NCBI RefSeq assembly: GCF_002741985.1
Contig: NZ_APHW01000008.1
Location: 1-64,000, forward strand
From: Vibrio rotiferianus CAIM 577 = LMG 21460
GTDB lineage: Bacteria > Pseudomonadota > Gammaproteobacteria > Enterobacterales > Vibrionaceae
Reading direction: 5' to 3'
DNA: 64,000 nt
Shown: piece after piece, positions 27,248 to 36,274 of the stretch
Position numbering within the stretch: position 1 is the first letter of the stretch
How the letters are laid out: every line of letters starts with the position of its first letter
The notes under the pieces: model-generated
The model's input: the letters and a program-made list of their open reading frames with translations, nothing else
Database searches by the model: none
What the model was told of the DNA's origin: nothing
Made by a program: the position numbers and the translations under genes

Positions 27248-28641
27248 ATGTCTTACCTAAAGAAAAGCTTGGTTGCGAGTGCAGTAGCCAGTTTCATGTT
27301 TGGTGGGGTTGCGGTGGCCGCCGATCCTGTTGGTCCTGAGTATGCATCAGCAGCATCAGCCTTTTTTGAAGAGTCAACCGTTACTGGTGCGTTGAATTTT
27401 TGGATGCGTGACCGTACTCGTGCAGATGTAGATTCTAACGGAAACCAAACGTCTAAGAAGCCAAACCTAGATCATGGTTCTATGTACCTTTCACTCGGTT
27501 TTAGCTCTGGTTATATTAGTGATACCGTTGGTTTGGACCTTAATGTGTATTCGACATTTGATATGTGGAATAACGCTTCACCAGACCATGAAATGAACTT
27601 TTGGGGGGGGTGGATAACCCTTACGATATGAACCCAACGGATTCTTCTGGTTGTAGTGGCGCGTGGGATTCTGACTGTACTGACAACGGCGCAGCATTCC
27701 AAACGGCGGCATTAAAGTTCAAGTTTGGCGACTCTGTGACAGCGAAAGCGGGTTACTTCCAACCAAGTGTTCCTACAGCAATGGGAGTTAACTGGTCTTT
27801 TGCGGCTGGTACGTATACTGGTGGTGAGATCGGCGCTAACTTTGATGATCTAGCACTTGGTTTTGTCTATGCTGTTGAATACCGTGCTCCTTGGTTTAAG
27901 AAGAGCTACGAGTTCCGTGATGGACAAAATAAAGATGCAGGCGATGCATACTCATTCGGTGCTCGCTACAACCTAACACCAAACTCGTCTCTAGATATCG
28001 CTTATGCGGGTTTGACTGATGGTCCTCGTAAGAATGCCCACATTAAGTACAAGCACACCACAGAAAACGGTTGGTACTTATCTCCTCAAGTCTACATTAT
28101 GGATGATGAAGATCAGTACGATAGCACGGCATTCCAAGCTGCATTCCTATCCTCTAAATCGGTAGGTGCATACAGCTTCCGTTTAGAAGGTACATACACG
28201 TCAGCAGATTCAACGGATACTCGTGGCAACGTAGGTAACTTTGCTTACCGTCTCACTGAGAAATACGGCGGTTCGAATGGTGCATATGATATCTGGTGGA
28301 ATAACCGTTCTGACTTTAACCATGATGGTGAAATTGGCTTCTTTGGCCAAATGAGTCGTGATTTCTCAGACCTAGGCGCTCCAGGCTTCAGTGCTGGTAT
28401 CAACGGTGTATACGCGTTTGGTGCAGAAGCTGAAGGATACGATGAGCTAATCGAGTACTCAGGTAGTGTATTTGCTAACTACGCTATTCAAGGTGGTCCT
28501 TTGAAAGGTGCTCACCTAGGAATGTACTACACACGCTATGTTAATGATTCAGACGCACCAAACTGGACAGGATACTCAAACGGTTTCCAAGACGAAAACG
28601 ACTTGAAAGTCACTCTAGTGATTCCGATGAGCATCAAATAA
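27248..28641 (+). pseudogene. OprD-type outer membrane porin, frame broken at a G8 tract
   Basis: Signal peptide ending GGVAVA, then a beta-barrel sequence with OprD-like FFEESTVTGALNFWMRDR near residue 40. The first frame stops at 27631; the remainder reads from 27601 in another frame to 28641. The break is the eight G at 27603-27610: six G give NFWGVDNPYD, matching without a gap the paralogue at 63392 (NFWGVNNPYD); nine G give one extra Gly. Everything else is intact, including a C-terminal strand (LKVTLVIPMSIK). Saccharide uptake (chitoporin-like) is inferred from family and chitin genes nearby. Possible slipped-strand ON/OFF switch, true null allele or sequence error. Confidence 0.85.
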
Positions 28642-28664
28642 TTTTTGAGCTTACATAAAAGAAC

Positions 28665-28690
28665 AAGCCCCTCAATGTAGGGGCTTTAAT
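28665..28690 (+). terminator. Rho-independent terminator after the OprD-type porin
   Basis: AGCCCC / GGGGCT stem with TCAATGTA loop, then TTAATTGTTTT. Confidence 0.75.
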
Positions 28691-28802
28691 TGTTTTCGGG
28701 GAATAAATTGTAGTTGTCGAGTTTGGAGTGATAGAATAACGCGCAAAAATTTAGGTTGCGCTGAGTTAGTCAGCGAATGTCTTAATATTAAGGTAATAAA
28801 CA

Positions 28803-30230
28803 ATGACGGTTAAAACACGTTTTGCTCCAAGCCCAACAGGCTACCTTCACGTAGGTGGTGCACGCACTGCACTTTACTCTTGGTTATACGCAAAAAACCA
28901 AGGTGGTGAGTTTGTTCTACGTATCGAAGACACTGACCTTGAGCGTAACTCTCAAGAAGCCGTAGATGCAATTCTTGAAGGCATGGAGTGGCTAGGTCTT
29001 GAGTGGAATGAAGGTCCTTACTTCCAAACTCAACGTTTTGACCGTTACAACGAGATGGTTGATAAGCTTCTTGCAGAGGACAAAGCATACAAATGTTACG
29101 CATCTAAAGAGCTGCTAGACGAAGTTCGTGCAGAGCAAGAAGCAAACAAAGAAATGCCTCGTTACGATGCAAACCATCCAAAAATTAAAGCGGCAAACGA
29201 AGCAGCAAAAGATGGCGAACCATGCGTTATCCGTTTCCGTAACCCGAAAGAAGGCAGCGTAGTATTTGATGACCAAATCCGTGGCCGTATCGAAATCCGT
29301 AACGACCAAATGGATGATCTGATCATTCGTCGTACTGACGGTTCTCCAACATACAATTTCTGTGTAGTGGTTGATGACTGGGACATGGGCATCACTCACG
29401 TAGTGCGCGGTGAAGACCACATCAACAACACGCCTCGTCAGATCAACATCTACGAAGCGCTAGGTGCACCAGTACCAACATTCGCACACTGTGCAATGAT
29501 TTTGGGTGATGATGGTGCGAAACTGTCTAAGCGTCACGGCGCTGTATCGGTAATGCAGTACCGCGATATGGGTTACCTACCAGCAGCGCTAAACAACTAC
29601 CTGGTGCGTCTTGGTTGGTCTCATGGTGATCAAGAGATCTTCACACAAGAAGAGATGATCAACCTATTCAGCCTAAATGCGGTATCTAAATCAGCGTCTG
29701 CATTCAACACTGACAAACTGCAATGGTTGAACAACCACTACATCAAGAACTCTGATCCAGCGTACGTTGCAGAGCACCTACAATGGCACCTAGATCAGCA
29801 AAAACTTGACGTAGCGAACGGCCCAGCAATCACTGAAGTGATCAAGCTAGTGGGTGAGCGTTGTAACACACTTGTTGAGCTAGCGGAGCAAATCCGTTAC
29901 TTCTACGAAGATTTCTCTGAGTTTGAAGCAGGCGCGGCGAAGAAACACCTACGCGGCGTTGCAAAAGAGCCACTAGAGCTTGCGCTAGCAAAAGCAGAAG
30001 CATTGACTGAGTGGACGACAGCGAACATCAAAGATGGCGTTATCGCAGCAGTATGTGAAGAGCTAGAAATTGGCATGGGTAAAATCGGTATGCCATTACG
30101 TGTAGCAGTTACAGGTGGCGGTCAGTCTCCTTCTGTAGACGCTGTAATGGAACTGATTGGTAAAGAGCGTTGTGTTGCTCGTATCAAGATGGCTCTTGAG
30201 TTCATCGCTGAGCGTGAAGCAAACGCATAA
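28803..30230 (+). CDS. gltX: Glutamyl-tRNA synthetase
   Basis: 475 residues. It charges tRNA-Glu with glutamate. Class I motifs: HIGH-type [17 protein letters not shown] at residues 8-24, KLSKRHG (KMSKS) near 240. The Rossmann core is followed by the alpha-helical anticodon-binding domain. Single gene with a promoter in the 160-bp gap and a terminator of its own. Confidence 0.97.
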   Translation: MTVKTRFAPSPTGYLHVGGARTALYSWLYAKNQGGEFVLRIEDTDLERNSQEAVDAILEGMEWLGLEWNEGPYFQTQRFDRYNEMVDKLLAEDKAYKCYASKELLDEVRAEQEANKEMPRYDANHPKIKAANEAAKDGEPCVIRFRNPKEGSVVFDDQIRGRIEIRNDQMDDLIIRRTDGSPTYNFCVVVDDWDMGITHVVRGEDHINNTPRQINIYEALGAPVPTFAHCAMILGDDGAKLSKRHGAVSVMQYRDMGYLPAALNNYLVRLGWSHGDQEIFTQEEMINLFSLNAVSKSASAFNTDKLQWLNNHYIKNSDPAYVAEHLQWHLDQQKLDVANGPAITEVIKLVGERCNTLVELAEQIRYFYEDFSEFEAGAAKKHLRGVAKEPLELALAKAEALTEWTTANIKDGVIAAVCEELEIGMGKIGMPLRVAVTGGGQSPSVDAVMELIGKERCVARIKMALEFIAEREANA

Positions 30231-30252
30231 TTACTCGAAAAAACTGTTAATG

Positions 30253-30279
30253 AGCCGCGGAGATTTCCGCGGCTTTTTT
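30253..30279 (+). terminator. Rho-independent terminator after gltX
   Basis: AGCCGCGG AGATTT CCGCGGCT followed by TTTTT. Confidence 0.9.
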
Positions 30280-30558
30280 GTTTGTTGGGCGTTTTAAATC
30301 AATATTCCGTTTGATGATTGGCCAAAGTGCTGCTTTATGATTCGTTAAATTGCTCAATATTTAATTAGTTTTACTTATCAAAACATAGCTGATGTAAATG
30401 TTACTTGGCCTGTTTTATTCAAAATATCTCTCTGAAATATAGCGTTAATTCCTAAAGTTCCTCATATTTCATCTCATAAATGAGAAATTAATTTGTTTTA
30501 GATATTCTATCTCAAATATCCGCGCAATCGTTTGCTCTCTTGTGGTGGCGGGCTTTGT

Positions 30559-30574
30559 TGTGCTCTGGATCACA
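30559..30574 (+). promoter_or_regulatory. CRP-like site upstream of ompA
   Basis: TGTGC-TCTGGA-TCACA matches TGTGA-N6-TCACA at 9 of 10 positions; it is about 260 bp before the ompA start. Confidence 0.5.
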
Positions 30575-30834
30575 TAAGTTGGAGTGTTTCGATGACATTA
30601 AATTGACAGTTTGGGGTTTTGTCTTCGGATTTCTTGGAGTTATAGTGCTCGCCGTCAGTGAAGTATTGATATGCATCATTGGACAGGAGGTATACCCAAG
30701 TGACTTTTATTCACTGAGATGGAAGTTATTTCGGTATCAAGCTCAAAGGAACTGAAAAAAGAATAGAAATACAATGTCTCAAAGACAGTGCATTTCGTTA
30801 ACGAACAAAAGAACTTCTTTTAGAGGAATCAATA

Positions 30835-31794
30835 ATGAAAAAACTAGCAGCGGTAATTTCAGCTTCTTTACTTATGGCTTCAGCAGCTCACGCAGAAGTA
30901 TACGTGGGCGGTAAGATGGGTAAGTCTTGGATGGACGACGCTTGTGTCGCTGGCCAAGCTTGTGATAAAGACGGCTCTACTCTAGGTGCTTTTGTTGGTT
31001 ACGAAATGAATGACTACTTCTCAGTAGAAGCTGGTTTTGACAACCTAGGTGATTTTGACCAAACGTCTTTCGGTGGTCATGTAGAAGCAATCACTCTTGC
31101 GCCAAAGTTAAGCCTACCAATCACTGAAGACATCGCTCTTTACGGTAAAGTGGGTGGTGCTTACCTAATGATGAACGATGGTAAAGATGACTACTCTTAC
31201 CTAGGTGCGGCTGGTGTTGAGTTTAACATTAGCCAAAACGTAACAGCACGTGCGGAATACCAAACAATCACTGACATCAACAACGATTCAGTAAAAGCTA
31301 TGGGCAACTCTGCAACACTAGGCGTTGCGTTCAAGTTTGGCGGCAACGATGAAGTTGTTGTTGAAGAAGAGCCAATCGTTGAAGAAGTTGTGGTAGAAGA
31401 AGTTGTTACACCAGTTGTTGTAACTAAAACGTTTGAAACTCAAACAATCGGTACTGGTAGCTTTGCGCTAAACAGCACAACGCTTAAACCAGAGAGCGCT
31501 GCTAAACTAGATAACCTAGTAGCATTCCTAAACGAGTACCCACAAGCAAACGTTGATGTAATTGGTTACACAGACACTTCTGGCCCTGCTGCATACAACC
31601 AAAAAGTTTCTGAGAAGCGTGCTGAGTCTGTGGCAAACGCTCTAGTTGAAAAAGGCATTGATGCATCACGCATCCACGCTCGTGGCGAAGGTGAAAACAA
31701 CCCAATCGCTTCAAACGAGACTCGTGAAGGTCGCGAACAAAACCGTCGCGTAGAAATCGTTGTTCCTGAGTTTGAATACCAAGTTCAACAATAA
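30835..31794 (+). CDS. ompA: OmpA-type outer membrane protein
   Basis: 319 residues: signal peptide (MKKLAAVISASLLMASAAHA), eight-stranded N-terminal barrel (about residues 21-185, ending GVAFKFGG), a Val/Glu-rich linker (EEEPIVEEVVVEEVVTPVVV), then the OmpA/MotB peptidoglycan-binding domain with VIGYTDTSGPAAYNQKVSEK and NRRVEIV. It tethers the outer membrane to the wall and is usually very abundant. A long leader with a CRP-like site and a strong terminator surround it. Confidence 0.95.
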   Translation: MKKLAAVISASLLMASAAHAEVYVGGKMGKSWMDDACVAGQACDKDGSTLGAFVGYEMNDYFSVEAGFDNLGDFDQTSFGGHVEAITLAPKLSLPITEDIALYGKVGGAYLMMNDGKDDYSYLGAAGVEFNISQNVTARAEYQTITDINNDSVKAMGNSATLGVAFKFGGNDEVVVEEEPIVEEVVVEEVVTPVVVTKTFETQTIGTGSFALNSTTLKPESAAKLDNLVAFLNEYPQANVDVIGYTDTSGPAAYNQKVSEKRAESVANALVEKGIDASRIHARGEGENNPIASNETREGREQNRRVEIVVPEFEYQVQQ

Positions 31795-31831
31795 GCGCGA
31801 ATCTAACGTTAGCTGTTAGAAAGCCAAATAT

Positions 31832-31867
31832 AAAAAGCCCCAAAGAGTTTGTTCTTTGGGGCTTTTT
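31832..31867. terminator. Bidirectional terminator after ompA
   Basis: AAAAAGCCCCAAAGA GTTTGT TCTTTGGGGCTTTTT, a 15-bp perfect stem usable from both sides. Confidence 0.9.
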
Positions 31868-31905
31868 AATATGAATGAGATACTCAGTCGTAGAGAAAGT
31901 AACGG

Positions 31906-32412
31906 TTACTTCAGGTCAATGCTGTTAAGTCGGCCCATAAACGTTAGGATCTCGAGGTTGTCCTTGTGTGCATCGAGCAGTGCTTTTTTGGTTTGCATAT
32001 AAGCGGCGAGTTTCCCGTATTTATTAATCGAACGAACCACCGTTTTATACTTGTATTCGCCAGAATCATTGAACTCTCGCCATTTAGCAATATAACATGT
32101 GTCTCGGTTGTCAGGATCTTCTAGAGTAGGATTAGGTTTGTGAACAATCTTCGGTTCGACACTATGTGGCAGCCTTGTCATTAGGTATGGATCCTTCAGC
32201 AGGCGGCGCCAAAATTTCCCCCACATCTCACGCCCAAGCTCATTACGCAGTTTAATTGCCTTCTTGAGCCCTTTCTTTTCACCAATGCGAACAAACCCAA
32301 CAGAGCGATGTAACACCGTATCATCTGGGGTGTGGATATGAATTTTGAAGGCGGTTTTGCCTTTTGAAATAAAGCGGTGTCCAGTATTTGTAATTAAATT
32401 GCTCTTAGACAT
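31906..32412 (-). CDS. Small protein with two AP2-like segments, function unknown
   Basis: 168 residues, very basic, no signal peptide. Two segments share a strand-strand-strand-helix look: FKIHIHTPDDTVLHRSVGFV...KKAIKLRNELG (about 22-65) and CYIAKWREFNDSGEYKYKTV...LAAYMQTKKALLDA (about 112-152). This resembles the AP2-like DNA-binding module found at the N-terminus of integrases and in homing endonucleases, but the match is by eye. Next to a tRNA gene, so a remnant of mobile DNA is conceivable; no integrase or att repeat is seen. Confidence 0.6.
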   Translation of the reverse strand: MSKSNLITNTGHRFISKGKTAFKIHIHTPDDTVLHRSVGFVRIGEKKGLKKAIKLRNELGREMWGKFWRRLLKDPYLMTRLPHSVEPKIVHKPNPTLEDPDNRDTCYIAKWREFNDSGEYKYKTVVRSINKYGKLAAYMQTKKALLDAHKDNLEILTFMGRLNSIDLK

Positions 32413-32529
32413 ATTGCTAAATAATATTTTTATTAATACCTAAAGGGTAAGCAAAACTTATGGATAATTAAAGTAATAAAACACAAAACTGCAAAGAGAT
32501 GACATTTCTCTCCGACAAGTTTAGGTCCT

Positions 32530-32725
32530 AAGAGCAAAAAGGGCGAACAATAGGTATGAATGGGTGTTTTGTGCTCAAGTAACCTCGCCCTTCTGGAGCG
32601 TGCCACCGAAGCACGTTGTTTGCTTACTTTCGGTAAACAGGGAATCAGTGAAAATGCTCTGAACCCTGCATCTAAAAATCACGTGAGTCTATTGCCTTGG
32701 CTTTCTGTCATACAGCCAAGGCATG
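32530..32725 (-). ncRNA. Candidate small RNA downstream of tRNA-Arg
   Basis: On the minus strand, beginning 5 nt after the tRNA-Arg CCA end: a 9-bp perfect hairpin GCCTTGGCT/AGCCAAGGC (32694-32722), then CAGGG/CCCTG (32638-32668), a CGTGC/GCACG hairpin (32599-32615), and last AAGGGCGA/TCGCCCTT (32539-32592) followed by a T run (complement of 32536-32540), looking like a terminator with a long loop. About 190 nt, no good reading frame. It could equally be a tRNA trailer with chance pairing. Confidence 0.35.
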
Positions 32726-32727
32726 GA

Positions 32728-32804
32728 TGGCGCCCCCAGTAGGATTCGAACCTACGACCTGTCCCTTAGGAGGGGACTGCGCTATCCAGCTGTGCCATGG
32801 GGGC
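32728..32804 (-). tRNA. tRNA-Arg(CCT)
   Basis: 77-nt tRNA with encoded CCA: GCCCCCA/TGGGGGC acceptor, anticodon CCT in loop CTCCTAA between GTCCC and GGGAC, T arm GTTCGAATCC. It reads the rare codon AGG. It lies 68 bp downstream of flgT on the same strand. Confidence 0.96.
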
Positions 32805-32872
32805 GTAATTAGATATGATGCGTTGCCTATGATATTCAAAAGAAAGCATATGGCAATGACTTATACGTGCTG

Positions 32873-34006
32873 TTACAACATCTTGTTCATTACGTCACCA
32901 ATTTGTACGCTTGAAGCAAGGTTTGCTTGGTCAATAGTCAGCTCTGCTTCATGTTCGTATACACGAGAGACGGTAAGGGTAATTTCGCTCTGAGAGACTT
33001 TATTGCGCGGTAATCCATTTTGGTCAATGAAAGATGCTGTGTGCCACAATTGCAGTTTGTCACCCTCTTGTACGCCATGTATGCGACCAAGATCCATCGT
33101 CACCGTATTACCAAATACTGCAACCACCTCTGGAAGCGTGATTTTACAAGACAGCTCTGATTCCAAATCCAACATAATGTTGCGGCTAACGCGTAGCATC
33201 ATTTCGCCATAAGTCGATGCCCAGAAACGTGCACTTCGTGTATCAACTTGGCTTGTTTTTGCGAATGGCCATTTTGCTACTTCACGATAATTCTTGTTAT
33301 AAACTTCGTGCCCCGTTTTACCATCGTACACTTGCATTTCCAGAGCAAACTGACGATTAATGATATCGTCTTTTAGCAATTTTGATTCAACAGTGGCGGT
33401 CAAATCGGTAATAACACCACCAATGATGTACTGTGAACCAGTGTCTTGAGCGATCATTTTTACGCGCTCTGGGTAATTCTTATCGATAGCATAGTCAGTT
33501 GTCCCCACCGAGACAAAGCTGCGCGATGTTTGCTCGAGTTGTCGATCAACTACATGGCTGAAATCATCACCAACACGGTAGATTTGTCCCATGACAGCTT
33601 GTTGTGGGGAAGCAACATCAATATTGCCTACTAGGACCGTCTTCTTGTATTGATCAACGTGGCAACCCGTTGCCGATGGATAGATATCAACGCGGATCTT
33701 TAGCTCCATCTTGCCACCACGTTTACGCTCTGATTCCACCAATATGTAGCGTACTTCATGGTTTGTGAACTGATATTCTCTGCGGCTCTCTTCTAATAAA
33801 GGCATTAAGTTACTGATGCTACCAATATCTGCACCTGAGAAGTTGACGGCTTTAAACAGAGCATCTTCCAACGCGTGTAATCTAGCCGCTTCTTCAGAAG
33901 AAACGATCGTGGCAACGCCTGTAACTTCATACCAAGACGCGATAGCTCGAAATGGCATGAGCAAGACAAAAGCGGTTGATATTAGGCTTAAAACTATTTT
34001 TTTCAT
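32873..34006 (-). CDS. flgT: Flagellar H-ring protein FlgT
   Basis: 377 residues with signal peptide (MKKIVLSLISTAFVLLMPFR, cleaved near AIAS). FlgT builds the H ring around the LP ring of the sodium-driven, sheathed polar motor of vibrios and is needed for stator assembly. Full-length, with the N-terminal FlgT-N domain (TGVATIVSSEEAARLHALED), a middle domain and a C-terminal domain (GRIHGVQEGDKLQLWHTA). It is divergent from flgOP, which encodes partner proteins, exactly as in V. alginolyticus and V. cholerae. Confidence 0.93.
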   Translation of the reverse strand: MKKIVLSLISTAFVLLMPFRAIASWYEVTGVATIVSSEEAARLHALEDALFKAVNFSGADIGSISNLMPLLEESRREYQFTNHEVRYILVESERKRGGKMELKIRVDIYPSATGCHVDQYKKTVLVGNIDVASPQQAVMGQIYRVGDDFSHVVDRQLEQTSRSFVSVGTTDYAIDKNYPERVKMIAQDTGSQYIIGGVITDLTATVESKLLKDDIINRQFALEMQVYDGKTGHEVYNKNYREVAKWPFAKTSQVDTRSARFWASTYGEMMLRVSRNIMLDLESELSCKITLPEVVAVFGNTVTMDLGRIHGVQEGDKLQLWHTASFIDQNGLPRNKVSQSEITLTVSRVYEHEAELTIDQANLASSVQIGDVMNKML

Positions 34007-34022
34007 TGTGTTTGACCGTTCA

Positions 34023-34037
34023 GGTATAAATATTGCT
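34023..34037 (+). promoter_or_regulatory. Possible sigma-54 promoter of flgOP
   Basis: GGTATAAATATTGCT keeps the invariant GG-N10-GC and the TTGCT -12 element but departs at the -24 side (GGTAT instead of GGCAC). Confidence 0.4.
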
Positions 34038-34177
34038 TTAACAATTTCAGTAGCGTATTGGTGGTTTTTCTTTAGTTCAGCAAACAGAAGAAAGCAAAGA
34101 CTGTTCCAGTATTACATTTCTTTCTAAATGAAGTGACAGAGAACAGTGACACCCAAGATTATCTGGAGAACGAAACC

Positions 34178-34816
34178 ATGAAGAAATGGCTTATTGCAAT
34201 ATCGATGATGACGTTGTTAACATCGTGTGCATATGCACCCATATATAATGGTAAAGAACCATATTCTGGTAGCCAATTCATGTTAATGGATAGCCCTCGC
34301 CATACGATGGACTTTTTTATCGAAAGCATGACTGAAGATTTAATGGTATCAAATGTGGCGGTTTCATCACGGACGCCAATTGCCATTACATCCTTCGTCG
34401 ATCTACAAAATTTGGATGCAACTAATTGGTTAGGTAATTCGGTATCAGAAGGCTTTATTCACCAGTTTCAACGTCGTGGTTTTAAAGTGGTCGACTTCAA
34501 AACGACGGGATCGATTCAAGTGACGCAGCAAGGCGATTTTGCACTGAGTCGAGATTGGCAAGAGCTTGCGCAAGAACAACAAGTTCAGTATGTGCTTACT
34601 GGTACCATGCTACGCCAAGAAGGTGGTGTATTAGTTAATGCGCGTGTTGTGGGGATGCAAAGCCGTGTTGTTGTGGCAACAGCTCAAGGCTTTTTACCGG
34701 CCGACCGTATTGGTCGTGATTTAGATACGTTAAACAGCATTCGTACCCAAGATGGCGTTCTGATTCGTTCTGACCCAACTATTCGTCAGCCTTACACTGT
34801 GATTCTCCGCCCGTAG
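34178..34816 (+). CDS. flgO: Flagellar outer-membrane lipoprotein FlgO
   Basis: 212 residues from the ATG at 34178, preceded by TCTGGAGAAC; the frame is open 15 codons further but MKKWLIAISMMTLLTSC is a proper lipoprotein signal (Cys17). FlgO, with FlgP and FlgT, belongs to the vibrio H-ring/outer-membrane part of the flagellar base. The ITSFVDLQNLDATNWLG and YVLTGTMLRQEGG segments fit the FlgO domain. flgP follows after 9 bp. Confidence 0.92.
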   Translation: MKKWLIAISMMTLLTSCAYAPIYNGKEPYSGSQFMLMDSPRHTMDFFIESMTEDLMVSNVAVSSRTPIAITSFVDLQNLDATNWLGNSVSEGFIHQFQRRGFKVVDFKTTGSIQVTQQGDFALSRDWQELAQEQQVQYVLTGTMLRQEGGVLVNARVVGMQSRVVVATAQGFLPADRIGRDLDTLNSIRTQDGVLIRSDPTIRQPYTVILRP

Positions 34817-34825
34817 GAAACCGAA

Positions 34826-35257
34826 ATGAACAAGTTATTATTTATTATCGCGACATTGGTGCTGGTGGGTTGCCAGCCTTTACAGCAAATGCGCCAAGAT
34901 GAAATTTTGGTAGCGGTCGGTTATGCAAGTGTTAGTGAGCAAACAGGGCGTACTATTGAAGAGAAACGTGTTCGTGCGATGCGTGCCTCCAAAATTGATG
35001 CGTATCGCGAGCTTGCAGAGCAGGTTTACGGCATGCGCGTGAGTGGTCGTGCTGAGCTAGAAGATCAAAGATTGGGTGTCGAGAGTACCTCAGGTGCGGT
35101 TGATGGCGTTATTCGTGGTGCCGAAGTAGTGCGTAGTTACCTTGTTGAAGATAGTTACGTAACAGAGCTTCGCCTTGATATCCGTAAGATGGATAAGCTA
35201 CGTGACTATGGAGAAGTACAACAAGTTCCTGAGAAGCGTCAGCAGACCTTGTTTTAA
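34826..35257 (+). CDS. flgP: Flagellar outer-membrane lipoprotein FlgP
   Basis: 143 residues, signal MNKLLFIIATLVLVGC with lipobox Cys16. FlgP is the outer-membrane disk/H-ring lipoprotein required for motility in vibrios. The LPP20-like region KIDAYRELAEQVYGMRVSGR is characteristic. It follows flgO in one transcript and ends at a terminator. Confidence 0.93.
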   Translation: MNKLLFIIATLVLVGCQPLQQMRQDEILVAVGYASVSEQTGRTIEEKRVRAMRASKIDAYRELAEQVYGMRVSGRAELEDQRLGVESTSGAVDGVIRGAEVVRSYLVEDSYVTELRLDIRKMDKLRDYGEVQQVPEKRQQTLF

Positions 35258-35293
35258 TTGAAACAAGCTTTGTTTATCAGATAATCTTAGCGG

Positions 35294-35326
35294 GCGGCTG
35301 ATTGGCAACAATCGGTCGCTTTTTTA
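35294..35326 (+). terminator. Rho-independent terminator after flgP
   Basis: GCGGCTGATTG GCAA CAATCGGTCGC (one G-T pair), then TTTTTTT. Confidence 0.85.
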
Positions 35327-35379
35327 TAGGCGACATTCTGAGTTGTTGTAGCCATTGGTTAGGTAAGAATTTGGGTGGT

Positions 35380-35805
35380 TTAGGCTTTGATATTGGTGCC
35401 TAGCGTGGAGATAGTGTGAGTCTTACCCCCAGCATTGTAAGTCATACCTACTTTACCGTGGGTACGTTGGAGCATGTTGTTGAGTTTGTTGTAGCTAGAT
35501 TGTGCTCGGTTAAGAGACTCTCCATTTACGTGGTTCACTTGCTGGCAGTCTAAGACTATAGACTGTATTTGTTTGACCGTTTGGCTTAGCTGTTCATCTT
35601 CGGTAAGTTGATTGACATGCGGGTGAGAGGCAATACGCTGATCGGTTGTACGAAGTTGATCAATGAGGGTCATTTTTTCTTTGGCAACTTTTTCGATATC
35701 AGCAGATACACGAGAAGCAATTGCACGTGTTTCTTGCTGTAGTACTTGAGATAAAGCTTTCGCGTTCTCAAGTTGGAAATTAACCAAATCGACGAGTGCT
35801 GCCAT
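35380..35805 (-). CDS. flgN: Flagellar chaperone FlgN
   Basis: 141 residues, fully helical, starting MAALVDLVNFQLENAKALSQ. FlgN keeps the hook-filament junction proteins FlgK and FlgL unfolded and delivers them to the export gate. It follows flgM by 28 bp on the same strand, the standard flgM-flgN pair. FlgK and FlgL are encoded 11 kb downstream in the window. Confidence 0.9.
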   Translation of the reverse strand: MAALVDLVNFQLENAKALSQVLQQETRAIASRVSADIEKVAKEKMTLIDQLRTTDQRIASHPHVNQLTEDEQLSQTVKQIQSIVLDCQQVNHVNGESLNRAQSSYNKLNNMLQRTHGKVGMTYNAGGKTHTISTLGTNIKA

Positions 35806-35833
35806 ACTGGAGTTACCTTACAAACTAAGCCAG

Positions 35834-36148
35834 TTAACCTTCGGCTTTTAGCTCATTTTCAAACTTGATCATGTTGTCAGCTAATTTCTCAGGATCAACT
35901 TTGTATGAACCATTAGCAATCGCATCTTTGATCGCAGCAACTTTAGCACTATCGTACGCTGGCGAAGCTGCGAGGTCTTGATGCATTTGGCTTACAGCTT
36001 TGCCTTGCTTGCTAAGTGATACTGCGTCTTGAGCCACAGTGGATTTTTTCGATTCTGTACTTGTGGTGGTACTAGAATCGCTACGTGCTGGAGTACGACT
36101 TGTTGTCGTCATTATTTGTCCAGAACGTATGTTGTCTATACCTGCCAT
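35834..36148 (-). CDS. flgM: Anti-sigma-28 factor FlgM
   Basis: 104 residues. The Ser/Thr-rich N-terminal half (TTTSRTPARSDSSTTTSTES) is the disordered export part; the C-terminal half (VAAIKDAIANGSYKVDPEKL) binds FliA. In vibrios FlgM is exported through the sheathed polar flagellum, releasing sigma-28. Its own promoter is a very good sigma-28 match, giving a feedback loop. Confidence 0.94.
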   Translation of the reverse strand: MAGIDNIRSGQIMTTTSRTPARSDSSTTTSTESKKSTVAQDAVSLSKQGKAVSQMHQDLAASPAYDSAKVAAIKDAIANGSYKVDPEKLADNMIKFENELKAEG

Positions 36149-36188
36149 ATATCAACCTTTTAGTCATGTCGTAGTATTGGTATCCACA

Positions 36189-36215
36189 CTATCGACCGGA
36201 GCGTGTAAAACTTTA
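36189..36215 (-). promoter_or_regulatory. sigma-28 (FliA) promoter of flgMN
   Basis: Minus strand: TAAAGTTT (complement of 36208-36215), 11 bp, GTCGATAG (complement of 36189-36196). Consensus TAAAGTTT-N11-GCCGATAA; 14 of 16 positions match. It lies about 40 bp before the flgM start. Confidence 0.85.
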
Positions 36216-36274
36216 GCTTTTTTTTGCGCTATATTTGCACGGTTTGTTGCTAACGAATAGTGGCAGATTTCGGT

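Larger units (their letters stand above)
30231..30834. other. gltX-ompA intergenic region
   Basis: About 600 bp: gltX terminator, an AT-rich stretch, the CRP-like site and the ompA leader with RBS AGAGGAA. A 71-codon frame at 30540-30755 is present but I do not believe it is a gene. A long leader or an unrecognised small RNA is possible; I see no clear terminator inside to support one. Confidence 0.55.

Noticed and set aside
30540..30755. 71-codon frame upstream of ompA (MWWRALLCSGSHKLEC...)
   Set aside because: It lies over the CRP-like site and leader region, has no RBS, and its composition does not resemble neighbouring genes.
23226..32412. A defence or other novel multi-gene system among the unrecognised ORFs
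   Set aside because: The unassigned genes are single, scattered and lack nuclease, ATPase, reverse-transcriptase or toxin motifs; nothing groups them as a system.
31906..32804. Integrated element at tRNA-Arg(CCT)
   Set aside because: tRNA-Arg genes are integration hot spots, but I see no integrase, no duplicated tRNA 3' end and no foreign gene block here.
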